Positions 18,122 to 27,546 of a stretch of 64,000 nucleotides of DNA are shown piece by piece. Within the stretch, counting starts at the first letter, position 1. Each line of letters opens with the position of its first letter. This stretch comes from Algoriphagus sp. (GTDB lineage: Bacteria; Bacteroidota; Bacteroidia; Cytophagales; Cyclobacteriaceae): contig NZ_JAUXYL010000020.1 of the NCBI RefSeq assembly GCF_030694375.1, positions 186,001 through 250,000 of the forward strand. Reading direction: 5' to 3'. The position numbers and the translations under genes are program-made. The notes under the pieces were generated by a model. That model ran no database searches. It worked only from the letters and a program-made list of their open reading frames with translations, and was not told where the DNA came from.

Positions 18122-18553
18122 ATGGCAAGTACAGAATTGAATAACAAAAGGCTAGAATACCATGCTCCTTGGCAAATCGAGATTCCCGGTCATGCCAATG
18201 AAAGCGGATCGGTTCATTTTTGGGAAAATTTTCAACTCTTTCCACATGGAGTACTTCGCTGTTTTTGGATTTCGGGGGTAAAGGAAGGCGAATCCCGTGG
18301 GAATCACGCGCATTGGCAAGAGTCACAGGTAGTAGTGGCCATAGCGGGAAAGCTAGAAATCAAAGTGATAGGCCTTGATGGCAATACGACAGTATTTATT
18401 CTTGAAAAGCCAGGTGTTGGCCTTTTCGTTCCTCCCTTAAATTGGATTGAAATCCATTTTTCAGCAGATGCTGTGCTTTTGGGACTTGGTGACCGGGCTT
18501 TTTCAGAAGCGGATTATATCCGAGACAAAAACTACTTTGGAAGCCTTCAATAA
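18122..18553 (+). CDS. FdtA/WxcM-like sugar 3,4-ketoisomerase-type cupin
   Basis: A 143-residue single cupin. Family marks are the RGNHAHWQESQVVVAI segment with the two catalytic-site histidines, the glycine turns around KLEIKVIGLDG and a VPPLNWIEI edge. Related enzymes turn dTDP-4-keto-6-deoxyglucose into a 3-keto sugar, before a DegT-type aminotransferase and an acyltransferase act. It is first in a three-gene glycan cluster. No aminotransferase is next to it, but one sits far downstream in this window. Binding-only cupins are the alternative. Confidence 0.8.
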   Translation: MASTELNNKRLEYHAPWQIEIPGHANESGSVHFWENFQLFPHGVLRCFWISGVKEGESRGNHAHWQESQVVVAIAGKLEIKVIGLDGNTTVFILEKPGVGLFVPPLNWIEIHFSADAVLLGLGDRAFSEADYIRDKNYFGSLQ

Positions 18554-19466
18554 AGAAACTGCCAACCGGCATGAATTGCAGGTGGTCTCTTCTTTGGAAG
18601 AGCGGGATGCTTATTTTCTAAGGAACTTTCCTTCAGTCGGATATTCCAATCCGCTTGATTTCAGGTGGGTTAAAAAGGGAAAGACCAAGGCATCTCTAAC
18701 CTTGGCAATTTCTGAAAATTTGGAGGCAGTCTCACTCCCGCTGTGTCCTTTTGGTGGACATTGGATTGAAGAAAATCTGTCCTCAGCCGAGGTGGATGAG
18801 TTTATCAAAGCAGTTTTGGATGATTTGAGACAACGGGGAGTTTCTGCAATCCGAATTGTTCAAGCTCCAAAACCTTACGAACCGAATTTTGACTTGATCA
18901 ATTATCTCTTATTTAAAAATGGTTTCGAGCTGGAATCCCTTCTTAGTCACCATTTTTTCATTGGGAAGAAGAAAATCAAAAAGTTTGTCCAAAAAGACTA
19001 CGCCAAGTTTCTTACCAAATCCAAGGAACTTGGATTAAGTATACAGACTGGCCCGATTTCGAATTTTGGTTTCCTTCAAGAAATCAAATCCTGGAATCAG
19101 GAAAGAGGCTATGCTATTTTATTTGATGAAAAGCGGTTGATTTCACAGGTTTCAAATTTTCCGGAAAGGTATTTTCTGATCAGTATTATTAAAGAAGGTA
19201 AAGCCCTTGCTCATACACTAGGTGTGAAACTCTTGCCTGATTCTATTTATTATTTTCTCGCTGCTATTCAACCCAAAACTTCGGTCAAAAATCTTGGGGA
19301 AATTTGTCTTTACCAGCTTTTTCAGCTCGCCTCAGACCAAAGGCTAAATTTTATTGATTTGGGATCTTCAGATCTAAATTTGGGTACCAATCATAATTTA
19401 ATGTTCTTCAAATCCCGTTTTTCGAACGATATTAGCAATAAGGTCACTTGGACTTTAAAACTCTAA
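18447..19466 (+). CDS. Unassigned protein, possible GNAT/FemAB-like acyltransferase
   Basis: The frame opens at a TTG inside the fdtA-like gene, but that 107-base overlap is improbable. The coding-looking part begins near residue 40, so a TTG at 18576 or a nearby non-ATG start is more likely. The visible body (about 290 residues) has charged surface helices and strands such as FLISIIKEGKALAHTLGVKLL and YYFLAAIQPK that resemble the second half of a FemAB-type or GNAT acyltransferase. I see no diagnostic motif, so this is a guess from context, where an acyltransferase would finish an amino-sugar. The GT2 gene starts two bases after its stop. Confidence 0.6.
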   Translation: MKSIFQQMLCFWDLVTGLFQKRIISETKTTLEAFNKETANRHELQVVSSLEERDAYFLRNFPSVGYSNPLDFRWVKKGKTKASLTLAISENLEAVSLPLCPFGGHWIEENLSSAEVDEFIKAVLDDLRQRGVSAIRIVQAPKPYEPNFDLINYLLFKNGFELESLLSHHFFIGKKKIKKFVQKDYAKFLTKSKELGLSIQTGPISNFGFLQEIKSWNQERGYAILFDEKRLISQVSNFPERYFLISIIKEGKALAHTLGVKLLPDSIYYFLAAIQPKTSVKNLGEICLYQLFQLASDQRLNFIDLGSSDLNLGTNHNLMFFKSRFSNDISNKVTWTLKL

Positions 19467-19467
19467 A

Positions 19468-20418
19468 ATGGAAACCTCAGATTTGGTTACGGTAATTTGT
19501 ATTGCATACAATCACGGGGAATGGATTGAACAGACTTTGGAAAGTGTCCGCGCACAGGAGTATTATGCCAAAGAGCTATTCGTGGTTGATAATGGAAGTA
19601 CGGATGATACAGCTGAAAAAATCCGAAACTGGGTGAAAATATCCGCAGGCGAAATGTCTGTTGAAACTATTTTTCATGAGGAAATGCAGCCTTATTGTCG
19701 ATTGTTTAATGATGTGCTTGCCCAAGTCAACAGTCAATACCTAGTTGATTTGTCTGGTGATGATATATTATATCCGGAGCACCTTAGCTATTCAATCCGT
19801 GAACTGCAAATGGCGCCATTCGCAGGATTTGTCTTCTCTGACGCATATGTTTTGGATCAAATGGGTGAAGTCAGGACCTTCTACAAAAGAAATACGGGAG
19901 GGGACTTGATCGAAGAAATAGAGCTTAGCAATATCTATGAAACGTTGATTCAACGAAATTTCATTTGCTCTCCTACGGTCGTTTTTAATACCGCCGCGCT
20001 TCGAAAGGAGGGGGGATATGATGAGTCACTGTACTACGAGGACTTCGATATCCAAATAAGGATGGCAAGAAATCATCCGGTGGTATTTTCGGATCACATA
20101 GGAGTACTCAAACGAAAACATGAAAACTCCATGTCTTCTTCTCAGTATCAAAATTACCAATCCAAAATGCTTCCAAGTACAGTGAAAGTCTGTTCTAAGA
20201 TTCATCAAATGAATATTTATCCGGAAGAAAACCGTGCTTTGAAAAGAAGAATTCTGTACGAACTAAAACACGCACTTTGGTCGGCTAATTTTATTCCAGC
20301 ACGCGAGTTGGTGGACTTGGGGGAAAGTTTGAAGATGAAAAGTCTTCGGTTTTTTATTTATAAAATTTGGGCAAAACAGGAATGGGACATTTCTTGGCTG
20401 TATGTCCGGCTGACTTGA
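19468..20418 (+). CDS. Family 2 glycosyltransferase
   Basis: A 316-residue GT-A enzyme. The N-terminal Rossmann part opens VTVICIAYNHGEWIEQTLESV with FVVDNGSTDDTAEKI; the DxD-type metal site is probably DLSGDDILYPEH, and the acceptor-side ESLYYEDFDIQIRMA follows near residue 190. It should transfer a sugar from an NDP-sugar to a lipid-linked or surface glycan in the cytoplasm. It starts two bases after the preceding gene, so the three-gene cluster is one transcript. It ends exactly next to the convergent M16-like gene. Donor and acceptor are not deducible. Confidence 0.88.
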   Translation: METSDLVTVICIAYNHGEWIEQTLESVRAQEYYAKELFVVDNGSTDDTAEKIRNWVKISAGEMSVETIFHEEMQPYCRLFNDVLAQVNSQYLVDLSGDDILYPEHLSYSIRELQMAPFAGFVFSDAYVLDQMGEVRTFYKRNTGGDLIEEIELSNIYETLIQRNFICSPTVVFNTAALRKEGGYDESLYYEDFDIQIRMARNHPVVFSDHIGVLKRKHENSMSSSQYQNYQSKMLPSTVKVCSKIHQMNIYPEENRALKRRILYELKHALWSANFIPARELVDLGESLKMKSLRFFIYKIWAKQEWDISWLYVRLT

Positions 20419-21690
20419 TTACCCGACCACCACTTCTACAAAAGGCAGATTAGAAAAGTATTTTTTACCGATTTCCAGAATGTCTTGGGCAGTAAACTTT
20501 CTGAGAAATGCCAATTTTTCCATATAAAAATGAAAATCCAAGCCTGAATGATGCACTGATCGAAAGCGATCAATTAAATCAAAAGACGAGCTAAATCTAC
20601 CCAGCATTTGCCCGATGAGGTAATTTCTTACTACTTCAAGTTCTTCTTCTGGAACTGCCTCCTGGCTGAGTCTTCTTATTTCATTATAAATTTCAGTAAG
20701 AACCTCTCCTGTATATGCTTTTTGTACATCTGCACCTACCACCCAATAATTGATGTCACCAATCTCAGCTAAGGAAGAACTGATCCCATAAGTGTGGCCT
20801 TTGTCTTCCCGTATATTTTTGATCAATCGTGACCCAAAATACCCCCCTAAAATTGTATTGAAAACAGCCAGTGCCTGAAAATCCGGATGAGATTTTGGGA
20901 TGGACCAGTTGCCAATCCGGATACTGGATTGCAAGGCCTGTTGACGCTCTTCATGAATTTTAGGGTTCATCGTGACAGGTGGAAGTATTCCCGGAGTTCC
21001 TTGGGTTCTGTATGGGATTTTGTTGAGAATAGACTCGATTCTGAAAAGTTCATCCGAGTCAAGATTACCGCAGAGGAAGAATTCCGTATCGGTCAGTAAA
21101 TTATTCCGGTAATAGTCGATAAGATCGTTTCGTTGAACATTATCTACATGTTCTTCGGTGATTTCCAGTCCGTAAGGGTGATTTTCTCCAAAAAGAGCCT
21201 TTCGAAACAAATGGCTTGCCCGTGAAGCTGATTTTTCCTTTTCCAAGCGTAGGCTGAGCTTTCGCTGGGATTTCCTTTTTTCAAGACTTTCCTCCGGAAA
21301 AACCGCCTGATCAAAAAGGGAACTAAATACAGGCAATACTTCGAATAGATGCTTTCTGGTGGTGACGAGACTCATCCCCTCATGTGAATAAGTCAGTAGC
21401 GGATGAACTTCCGTGGCGTGGAAATCGAAAAATTCAGAAAGTTGGGATTCAGAGTGCGTGTGCGTGCCTTCTGTGAGCAATTGCAAGGTAAAGGACGAGA
21501 CCAGCGATTTTTCCAAGGAGAGGATTAATCGTTGGCTTTTTCCGATGACTTCAAGTTTTACCGCATCCAGATTTGGAGTTGGGATAAAAAACAGCGTCCT
21601 GCTTCCGCTGAGTTTCCGCGCTTGTGGAGCGGGCAATACAAAATCTTCCGGAATGATGAATTCAGGCGCTTTTGATCTGTTAAGATGCAT
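20419..21690 (-). CDS. M16 family peptidase-like protein lacking the HXXEH zinc motif
   Basis: A 423-residue protein with the two-lobe M16 (insulinase/processing-peptidase) pattern: FHATEVHPLLTYSHEGMSL early, HPYGLEITEEHVDNV, and late features such as GGYFGSRLIKNIREDKGHTYGISS. The catalytic site of active members, HxxEH, is replaced around residues 76-90 (HTHSESQLSEFF), so it is probably the noncatalytic partner type. It is the last gene of the pssA-porU-porV operon, and its start overlaps the porV stop (TAATG). No active M16 partner is adjacent. The periplasmic location usual for such pairs is not certain because no signal peptide is visible. Confidence 0.85.
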   Translation of the reverse strand: MHLNRSKAPEFIIPEDFVLPAPQARKLSGSRTLFFIPTPNLDAVKLEVIGKSQRLILSLEKSLVSSFTLQLLTEGTHTHSESQLSEFFDFHATEVHPLLTYSHEGMSLVTTRKHLFEVLPVFSSLFDQAVFPEESLEKRKSQRKLSLRLEKEKSASRASHLFRKALFGENHPYGLEITEEHVDNVQRNDLIDYYRNNLLTDTEFFLCGNLDSDELFRIESILNKIPYRTQGTPGILPPVTMNPKIHEERQQALQSSIRIGNWSIPKSHPDFQALAVFNTILGGYFGSRLIKNIREDKGHTYGISSSLAEIGDINYWVVGADVQKAYTGEVLTEIYNEIRRLSQEAVPEEELEVVRNYLIGQMLGRFSSSFDLIDRFRSVHHSGLDFHFYMEKLAFLRKFTAQDILEIGKKYFSNLPFVEVVVG

Positions 21691-22904
21691 TAATTGCTGT
21701 TAATCGTGTAAAGCAGGGAGAATCGGAGCGTCTCAGCCAAGGGGTGGTTTTGTACTTGGGGCACTAAATAAGAAAAGTCGAAACCAATCTTTTTGAGAGT
21801 CATTCCCAGTCCCATGGTGAAATATCTTCGTCCACCCTTGCTTGGATTTTCATAAAAATAGCCCGTTCGTAAAGCGAATTTTTCAGCGTATTTGTATTCT
21901 ACGCCAAATGAAATGTTGAATTCTCTTAGCTCCTCATTAAACCCGTCAGGTGCATCCGAGAATGATCCAAACATGCCTGAAATCAAGGCCCTGTTAGGGT
22001 CTTCTCCCGCCTTTATGATCAAGTTTCCATTTTCGTCTGTAGCAAGAGAACCGTCCTGATTGGTCTCATACAGTGGGGGAGTAGGTACCATCAGTTTGTT
22101 GAAATCCAGTGCAAAAGTGATCGAATTGACCGGATCAAAATTGATTGAATAGGCAGTGCCTATACGGAAGTTGGTCGGGATATAGTCCAGATCTTCGGCA
22201 CTGTTGTAAGTGATTTTAGGACCAATATTGGTAATAGCAGCACCCCAAGACCAAGTCCCGTCTTTTGCGCCGATGAAGATGGGTTTTTGATAATAGAGTC
22301 CAATATCAGTTCCGACACTGATTCCAGGCTTAGCTTCTGATCCTCCGGCAGAGGAGATATTTCCTGAAAGATTGGAATGAATGAATCGAGCTGAAATCCC
22401 CAAACCAAAGTTTTGCGACAGTTTTCGGGAGTAAGTGCCTCCTATGGCAATATCTCTTGGGTTAAATTCCCCCAATGGATTACCGACTCCATCAGTCAGT
22501 TGAATATTACCCATATTGAAATAGCGCATATCAAATCCAAAAGCAGAATTTTCATCAATTTTTTTAAATCCTGTCAAATAACTGACCGACATATCATTGA
22601 CTAACCTGCCAAGCCATGGAGAGTAAGAAAGTGAAAAACCCAAATCATCTTTAATAAATGCAAGCTTTCCTGAATTCCAATGCGCAGAATTAGCGTCAGG
22701 GGATGTAGCTACTCCCACATCACCCATTCCGGAATGTCGGGAATCAGGGGCGAAATTTAAAAAAGGAACAGCTGTGGTAATAACACGTCTGTTTGGATCT
22801 TGGCCGGATATAATTACACTGTTTTGTGCATAGGAAGAAAAACCACCCAAGGCGAAGACGATTAAAAGAGTGCTTTTCCAGCTTTCTATGGCCTTTATTT
22901 TCAT
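21690..22904 (-). CDS. porV: Type IX secretion outer-membrane protein PorV
   Basis: A 404-residue outer-membrane barrel of the FadL-like group with a signal peptide ending near YAQ. The characteristic N-terminal stretch TTAVPFLNFAPDSRHSGM and DVGVATSPDANSAHWNSG is present. PorV accepts T9SS cargo from the SprA translocon and takes it to the PorU attachment complex at the cell surface. The gene overlaps porU (ATGA) and the M16-like gene (TAATG), so the partners are translated together, which fits their known complex. Confidence 0.94.
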   Translation of the reverse strand: MKIKAIESWKSTLLIVFALGGFSSYAQNSVIISGQDPNRRVITTAVPFLNFAPDSRHSGMGDVGVATSPDANSAHWNSGKLAFIKDDLGFSLSYSPWLGRLVNDMSVSYLTGFKKIDENSAFGFDMRYFNMGNIQLTDGVGNPLGEFNPRDIAIGGTYSRKLSQNFGLGISARFIHSNLSGNISSAGGSEAKPGISVGTDIGLYYQKPIFIGAKDGTWSWGAAITNIGPKITYNSAEDLDYIPTNFRIGTAYSINFDPVNSITFALDFNKLMVPTPPLYETNQDGSLATDENGNLIIKAGEDPNRALISGMFGSFSDAPDGFNEELREFNISFGVEYKYAEKFALRTGYFYENPSKGGRRYFTMGLGMTLKKIGFDFSYLVPQVQNHPLAETLRFSLLYTINSN

Positions 22905-25900
22905 CGAATAATTATTTTTCCACTGACCGAATCCGAGGAAAAGTCAGATTCTGACTGCAGCGCTAATTTGTAAATATAAGTTCCTTTTGCTGGATATTTT
23001 GATCGGCTTTGCAAAAATATCCATGACAAACTATGAACATTCTCTTCAGCTCTTACCAAACGAAATGATTCCGTAAATAGTATTTGACCGGATAGCGAGT
23101 AAACTTCCAAAGTAAGATTAAGGTTTTCTCCCGGACGATTGTGTTTGATTTCAAAATTACTTTCAACTGATGCAGGATTTGGATAAACTTTATGATCCAG
23201 AATTTGCATCAGATTGCTTCCTTTAATTTCAACTTCCAAACTAAGCGAATTTTCATTTCCAACAGTATCCCAAGCTCTGATCAGAATGATGTTTTTTCCT
23301 TCTACCAAACCTTCTAAGAAAACTTTAAAGCTTCCTTCCCTGTAATCGCCATTTTTCGCAAGGTATATTTCATTCAGAATGATGGGAGACTGTTCATTGA
23401 CTTGAATGCTGAGGTCCTGACCGGGGATAAATCCGGAGACATTGATTCCACTTTGGTCAACAAGCAACGCTTCAATTTCGATTCTTGTAGCAGGAAACAA
23501 AAAAGGTCCTGCCGCTTGACCGTTGAGAATCGGTCTAATTTCCGGTCCGGTCGTATCCGTGATCGGGTTAGGTTGTATTCCTCCTATTACCGGTTTTTTG
23601 CTACCGATGGCTTGCAGGCCTGTTCGGGTATCCCAAGCTCGGATTCTGAGATTTCCATTTCCAAATTTCGGATTGATACCCCTTGGAATAAGGAATTTGG
23701 CTTCTAGAATTCCAGCCTCAATTTTCCCCTGACCCTTAAAAATTAATACTTGTTCTTCTTCAAATTCATAGGGACTGCTTTCATCTCCCAGAGTTTGCTG
23801 AGTCACAGGTTTGTCCCGGACTTCAATTTGATATTCCCCATGGAATCCGGACTGGAATGCCTGAGTCAATGGATCGATGACTTCTGCTTTTAAAACTATT
23901 TCCTGAAATGCCTTCAGCGTGTCTACTGGTGTACCACTTTTCCCATCTGTGATAGCTGTTATTTTTAGTTCAAGGTCTGGAATGGCAAGCTTGAGGCTAG
24001 GATCTCCCAGAAGTGAAAAGTTTCGATTCAGTGCGCCGTTGAGGCTTTGGTTTTTTGTGTTCTTGAAAATCGCTCCAAAAGTTTGGTGTTGCCCTTCATT
24101 TTTCCGGAAAACTTCTTTGATAAAAGCCTCATTCAATGCAAAATTGACACTGCTAAATACGGGCCTTCCCGTAGTCAATAAAGCAACAGCGCCTTTTTCC
24201 CGGGCGAAAAGTAATTCTTCGGCGGCCGACCTTACAAATGGACTGTCATGTCTTCCAAATTCACAAGTTGCCGTGACCCATAGCGCCAGTTCCTTTTGTC
24301 TAGCCCAATCTGCAATGTCGGAGACGCTGAATATCTCCTCTGCCGTCAACGTGGTTTCATTTCCGTGACCGATGTAATTGAGTATCAAAGTGCCCTCTTC
24401 CAATGTCTTTTCCAAGGCTGCCTTTGCTTGTGGAGCGCTCTGTCTTGTCCCTGATCTCTCTTGCTCGAACCTGTCCAAATAAAGCTTTTGAACCAGAAAT
24501 TCGGGATGATTTTTCGTCAAATAGGCCGCGTGTGCTTCTGCATCCCTGACGTGGATATTGTTGTCCGCATCGTCGGCTAAAAAAGTAACCCGAGAGGATT
24601 TGGGCGTCCGAATGGGGTTTGTCTCATAGCGAATGATTTTTTCGACCATCTCATTCGCTTCCGTAAAGTTGATCGCCGGAAGCCTTCCCACACCGATTTG
24701 CATCCGTTCATCGCCTTCGCGTGATTCTTCCCAAATGCCCTGTCCATAATCAATCAAGCCATAATAGTCATCTGAACTGAATGTGGTTAGAGGATTCAAA
24801 CTTTCGCGACTCGTGTAGATCGGAACCAGATTCGGTCTTCCTCCCAGTTTTCTCTTATAATCAAACGTGCCTTTGCCAAGGAGTAGCACGTTCTCAATTT
24901 TTTTATCCTTTTGGTATTGATAAGCAATGAAATTTCTGATTGCGTTGAGATCAGGATTACCATAGCCGAAGCTTTGATAGATTTGGTCAGTAGTTACTAC
25001 TGAGGTTTTGACCCCCATTCGTTCCTTGTGAGTGCGCAGTTTAGTTGCTGAGGAAAGCAAATGCGGGGAAGTGATAATCAGGAGTTCAGGAGAACTATCC
25101 GAATCTCTTAAATCCAGGAAGACAGGTTTTAATTTCTCGATTTCGGTCACCTTTTCGGGTGAGAAGATTACCCACTTTTTACCCAAAGCACTGAGCCCTG
25201 AACTGGCATTGAATGCTGTTGGATTGAAAAAATCGCTTACTTCCCATGTTTGAAAACGCGGATCTAAAGTTATGGTACCCGCGTTTTCAGCTTCAAAAAT
25301 CCCTTCTGTCAGGTTTGAATTTGAAAATGGAACGCCGACCACGAAATAATCCAAATAACCGGCCGATTCAGAGCCTGAACCCTGAAATGTAAATCTGATT
25401 TGTGAAAGTGAATTCCCGTTTGGATTGATTCTCAAATCAAAAATTGCCTCGCGCCCTTTTGTTCCAAAAGTGGAATTTGGAATGGAATTAAATGCAAGTT
25501 CTCCCAAAAGCTCGTTACCCGTGAGTATCCTCATGGTGGAATTGGAAAAAGATTGAGCCATCAATTTCCCATGCATAATCCAGGGCAGTGAGGTCTCCGA
25601 TCTCAAGGCTAGGTTCACATTGAGACTTTGTCCCTGACGGATGGGGGCCGAAAACCAATTCCTGCCAGAGTTAAGAATATTCGTTTTCTCTTCTTTGAAT
25701 GTAGTGAAGCTATACCAGATTTGGTATGGGTTTGAAGCTTGTGAATTGGCAGACTTTTGCAGAATTCTTAGCGGATTCGTTTTCTTTCCAATGAGAAAAC
25801 TCAGGGAATCAGAAAATAAATGGTGGGTATAACTCAATCCATTTGGAGAAAAAGTCAGTGTATTTGGACCTGAGAGAAAAAAATAGAGATTACTGCCACT

Positions 25901-26149
25901 TTGTAAGGCCGGAATTTCCTGAAGGTCCATTTGATCGGCTTGGACTTGTTGGGGAAGCATGCCGGGGAATCCGTAGACGCTGACTTCCGAAAGGTTGGTA
26001 AAGCCAAGTTTTGCGGCCTGTTCCGCAGAGATGCTATAGACTCCCTGTTTTGGGGTTTTAAACTGAAAAAAATTTGATTGCGCAAAGGTGAGCCTCGCGA
26101 AAAGACTTAAAAAAAGACCAATACCCCAAACTGTAATATTCCACCTCAT
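22901..26149 (-). CDS. porU: Type IX secretion sortase PorU
   Basis: A 1082-residue gingipain-like (C25) cysteine peptidase that removes the C-terminal signal of T9SS cargo and joins cargo to the surface lipid anchor. It has a signal peptide (LFARLTFAQ), a catalytic His in YIGHGNETT near residue 594 and a catalytic Cys in VTATCEFGRHDSP near residue 629. It ends with its own T9SS type-A sorting domain, from YPNPASVES through VYSLSGQIL to the YIYKLAL strand, as in other PorU proteins. It sits between pssA and porV with four-base overlaps at both ends. Confidence 0.95.
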   Translation of the reverse strand: MRWNITVWGIGLFLSLFARLTFAQSNFFQFKTPKQGVYSISAEQAAKLGFTNLSEVSVYGFPGMLPQQVQADQMDLQEIPALQSGSNLYFFLSGPNTLTFSPNGLSYTHHLFSDSLSFLIGKKTNPLRILQKSANSQASNPYQIWYSFTTFKEEKTNILNSGRNWFSAPIRQGQSLNVNLALRSETSLPWIMHGKLMAQSFSNSTMRILTGNELLGELAFNSIPNSTFGTKGREAIFDLRINPNGNSLSQIRFTFQGSGSESAGYLDYFVVGVPFSNSNLTEGIFEAENAGTITLDPRFQTWEVSDFFNPTAFNASSGLSALGKKWVIFSPEKVTEIEKLKPVFLDLRDSDSSPELLIITSPHLLSSATKLRTHKERMGVKTSVVTTDQIYQSFGYGNPDLNAIRNFIAYQYQKDKKIENVLLLGKGTFDYKRKLGGRPNLVPIYTSRESLNPLTTFSSDDYYGLIDYGQGIWEESREGDERMQIGVGRLPAINFTEANEMVEKIIRYETNPIRTPKSSRVTFLADDADNNIHVRDAEAHAAYLTKNHPEFLVQKLYLDRFEQERSGTRQSAPQAKAALEKTLEEGTLILNYIGHGNETTLTAEEIFSVSDIADWARQKELALWVTATCEFGRHDSPFVRSAAEELLFAREKGAVALLTTGRPVFSSVNFALNEAFIKEVFRKNEGQHQTFGAIFKNTKNQSLNGALNRNFSLLGDPSLKLAIPDLELKITAITDGKSGTPVDTLKAFQEIVLKAEVIDPLTQAFQSGFHGEYQIEVRDKPVTQQTLGDESSPYEFEEEQVLIFKGQGKIEAGILEAKFLIPRGINPKFGNGNLRIRAWDTRTGLQAIGSKKPVIGGIQPNPITDTTGPEIRPILNGQAAGPFLFPATRIEIEALLVDQSGINVSGFIPGQDLSIQVNEQSPIILNEIYLAKNGDYREGSFKVFLEGLVEGKNIILIRAWDTVGNENSLSLEVEIKGSNLMQILDHKVYPNPASVESNFEIKHNRPGENLNLTLEVYSLSGQILFTESFRLVRAEENVHSLSWIFLQSRSKYPAKGTYIYKLALQSESDFSSDSVSGKIIIR

Positions 26150-26841
26150 TCACTTCCTATTGCATTTTCGATCACAGATAGTCCAATATACGCCAAAATC
26201 ACCAGAGGGATGCCTGCCAATTGAAGCCAGGCGAATATACTTATGCTTAGAATGATAAGAATATAGCGAAAGCGATTTTTAGGAAAAGAAAGACTTTTGA
26301 ATTTCAAAGCGATGAGGGGAAGTTCGCTTATCAATAGAATAGCGAAAATCCAAGCTAAAATGATCACTAAAACCGGGGAGGAAAGCCAGCTTCCAAGGGT
26401 TGGCCATGTAAGTGCCAAATAGGGAAGGGTACTCAGAAATAAGGCATTTGCAGGAGTCGGTAGCCCGATGAATCGGTCGCTCTGTCTGGTATCCAGGTTG
26501 AATTTGGCAAGGCGATAAGCTGAAAGCATGGGGACAATCAAGGTCAAATAAGGAAGTAAAGACTCCGGTTGAACTTCATTTTTTGTCATCATAAAGAGAA
26601 TCAAACCCGGCAATACTCCAAATGAGACAACATCCGCGAGCGAGTCCAATTCTTTTCCAATAGCACTCTGAACTTTGAGTAGTCGGGCAACAAACCCATC
26701 CAAAAAATCAAATACTGCGGCAATCAGTACAAAGTAAGCACCGGAGAGAATATTTCCATTCAACACCCATATAATCCCGACGACTCCAAAAAGCAAATTG
26801 AGGAGTGTGAGTAAATTTGGGATGTGGGCTTTGATCTTCAT
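26146..26841 (-). CDS. pssA: CDP-diacylglycerol--serine O-phosphatidyltransferase
   Basis: It makes phosphatidylserine, the precursor of phosphatidylethanolamine, at the cytoplasmic membrane. The CDP-alcohol phosphotransferase signature DGx2ARx8Gx3Dx3D is perfect, from the DGFVAR to the LDSLAD aspartates (about residues 48-70), and about six to seven membrane spans follow. The chosen start (MKIKAHIPNLLTLLN) overlaps the upstream stop by ATGA; the longer frame begins at a TTG and adds a non-membrane tail. It is coupled to porU downstream, so lipid synthesis and T9SS genes share a transcript. Confidence 0.92.
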   Translation of the reverse strand: MKIKAHIPNLLTLLNLLFGVVGIIWVLNGNILSGAYFVLIAAVFDFLDGFVARLLKVQSAIGKELDSLADVVSFGVLPGLILFMMTKNEVQPESLLPYLTLIVPMLSAYRLAKFNLDTRQSDRFIGLPTPANALFLSTLPYLALTWPTLGSWLSSPVLVIILAWIFAILLISELPLIALKFKSLSFPKNRFRYILIILSISIFAWLQLAGIPLVILAYIGLSVIENAIGSE

Positions 26842-27491
26842 TGGATGGCCCGTTCTCCTACAAACGGATTGTAGATTTTTTCGAAGGCTATTTTGGTTTC
26901 CGGGCCGTGACCGCAATAAATAACCGTTTCAGCAGGAAGGGTGAAGAGCTGGGTTTTAATTTTCTCCAACAACAAAGCATGATTTCCTCCAGGGAGATCT
27001 GTTCTGCCTATGCTTCCACGGAAAAGTGTGTCTCCTGCAATACACTGCTTGCTTTTTTCATGATAAAAAACCACGTGGCCCGGTGCATGTCCCGGTACAA
27101 AGAGCACTTTAAGTAATTCTTCTCCCACCTTGAATTCCTGACCTTCTGTTAAGAAGTAATCTGCCTCTGAGGATTCATAGCCTTGAAAACCATAATTAGG
27201 CGCATAGACTTCCACCGACTTCAGTACAGGGATTTCTTTTTCATGAATCCAAAGTGGTATTCCGAATCGCTTCTTTGCCCAGGCATTGCCAAGAACATGG
27301 TCGATGTGGCAGTGCGTATTGAGAAGGTGAAGTACTTTCAATTCCTTTGAAATTATAAAGTCCTCGAGCTCCTTTCGTTCACCCACAGTATGACATCCCG
27401 GATCAATCAGTACAGCGCTCCCCAGGTCATCATAAGCCAAATAGGTGTTTTCTTGAAAAGGGTTGAAGGTGAAGGACTTGATATAAAGCAT
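26838..27491 (-). CDS. MBL-fold metallo-hydrolase (YcbL/glyoxalase II-like)
   Basis: A 217-residue metallo-beta-lactamase-fold enzyme with the zinc motif NTHCHIDHVLGN, then VPGHAPGHVVFY, AGDTLFRGSIGRTDLPGG and YCGHGPETKI. The pattern matches the small YcbL-type glyoxalase II-like group, which hydrolyses thioesters, although the physiological substrate is often unknown. The start at MLYIKSFTFNPFQENTY is chosen because family members begin there; the longer frame lies in the divergent promoter gap. It is the first gene of the pssA-porU-porV operon. Confidence 0.88.
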   Translation of the reverse strand: MLYIKSFTFNPFQENTYLAYDDLGSAVLIDPGCHTVGERKELEDFIISKELKVLHLLNTHCHIDHVLGNAWAKKRFGIPLWIHEKEIPVLKSVEVYAPNYGFQGYESSEADYFLTEGQEFKVGEELLKVLFVPGHAPGHVVFYHEKSKQCIAGDTLFRGSIGRTDLPGGNHALLLEKIKTQLFTLPAETVIYCGHGPETKIAFEKIYNPFVGERAIQ

Positions 27492-27546
27492 TGCAAAAGT
27501 TGATGTGATCGCAGCAAAGTAATGAATTATGCCTTTAATTTGGGTT

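Noticed and set aside
18553..18580. Frameshift joining the FdtA-like gene and the next protein into a fusion
   Set aside because: The first protein has the normal length for a single cupin, and the overlap codes for no extra motif; two genes are more economical.
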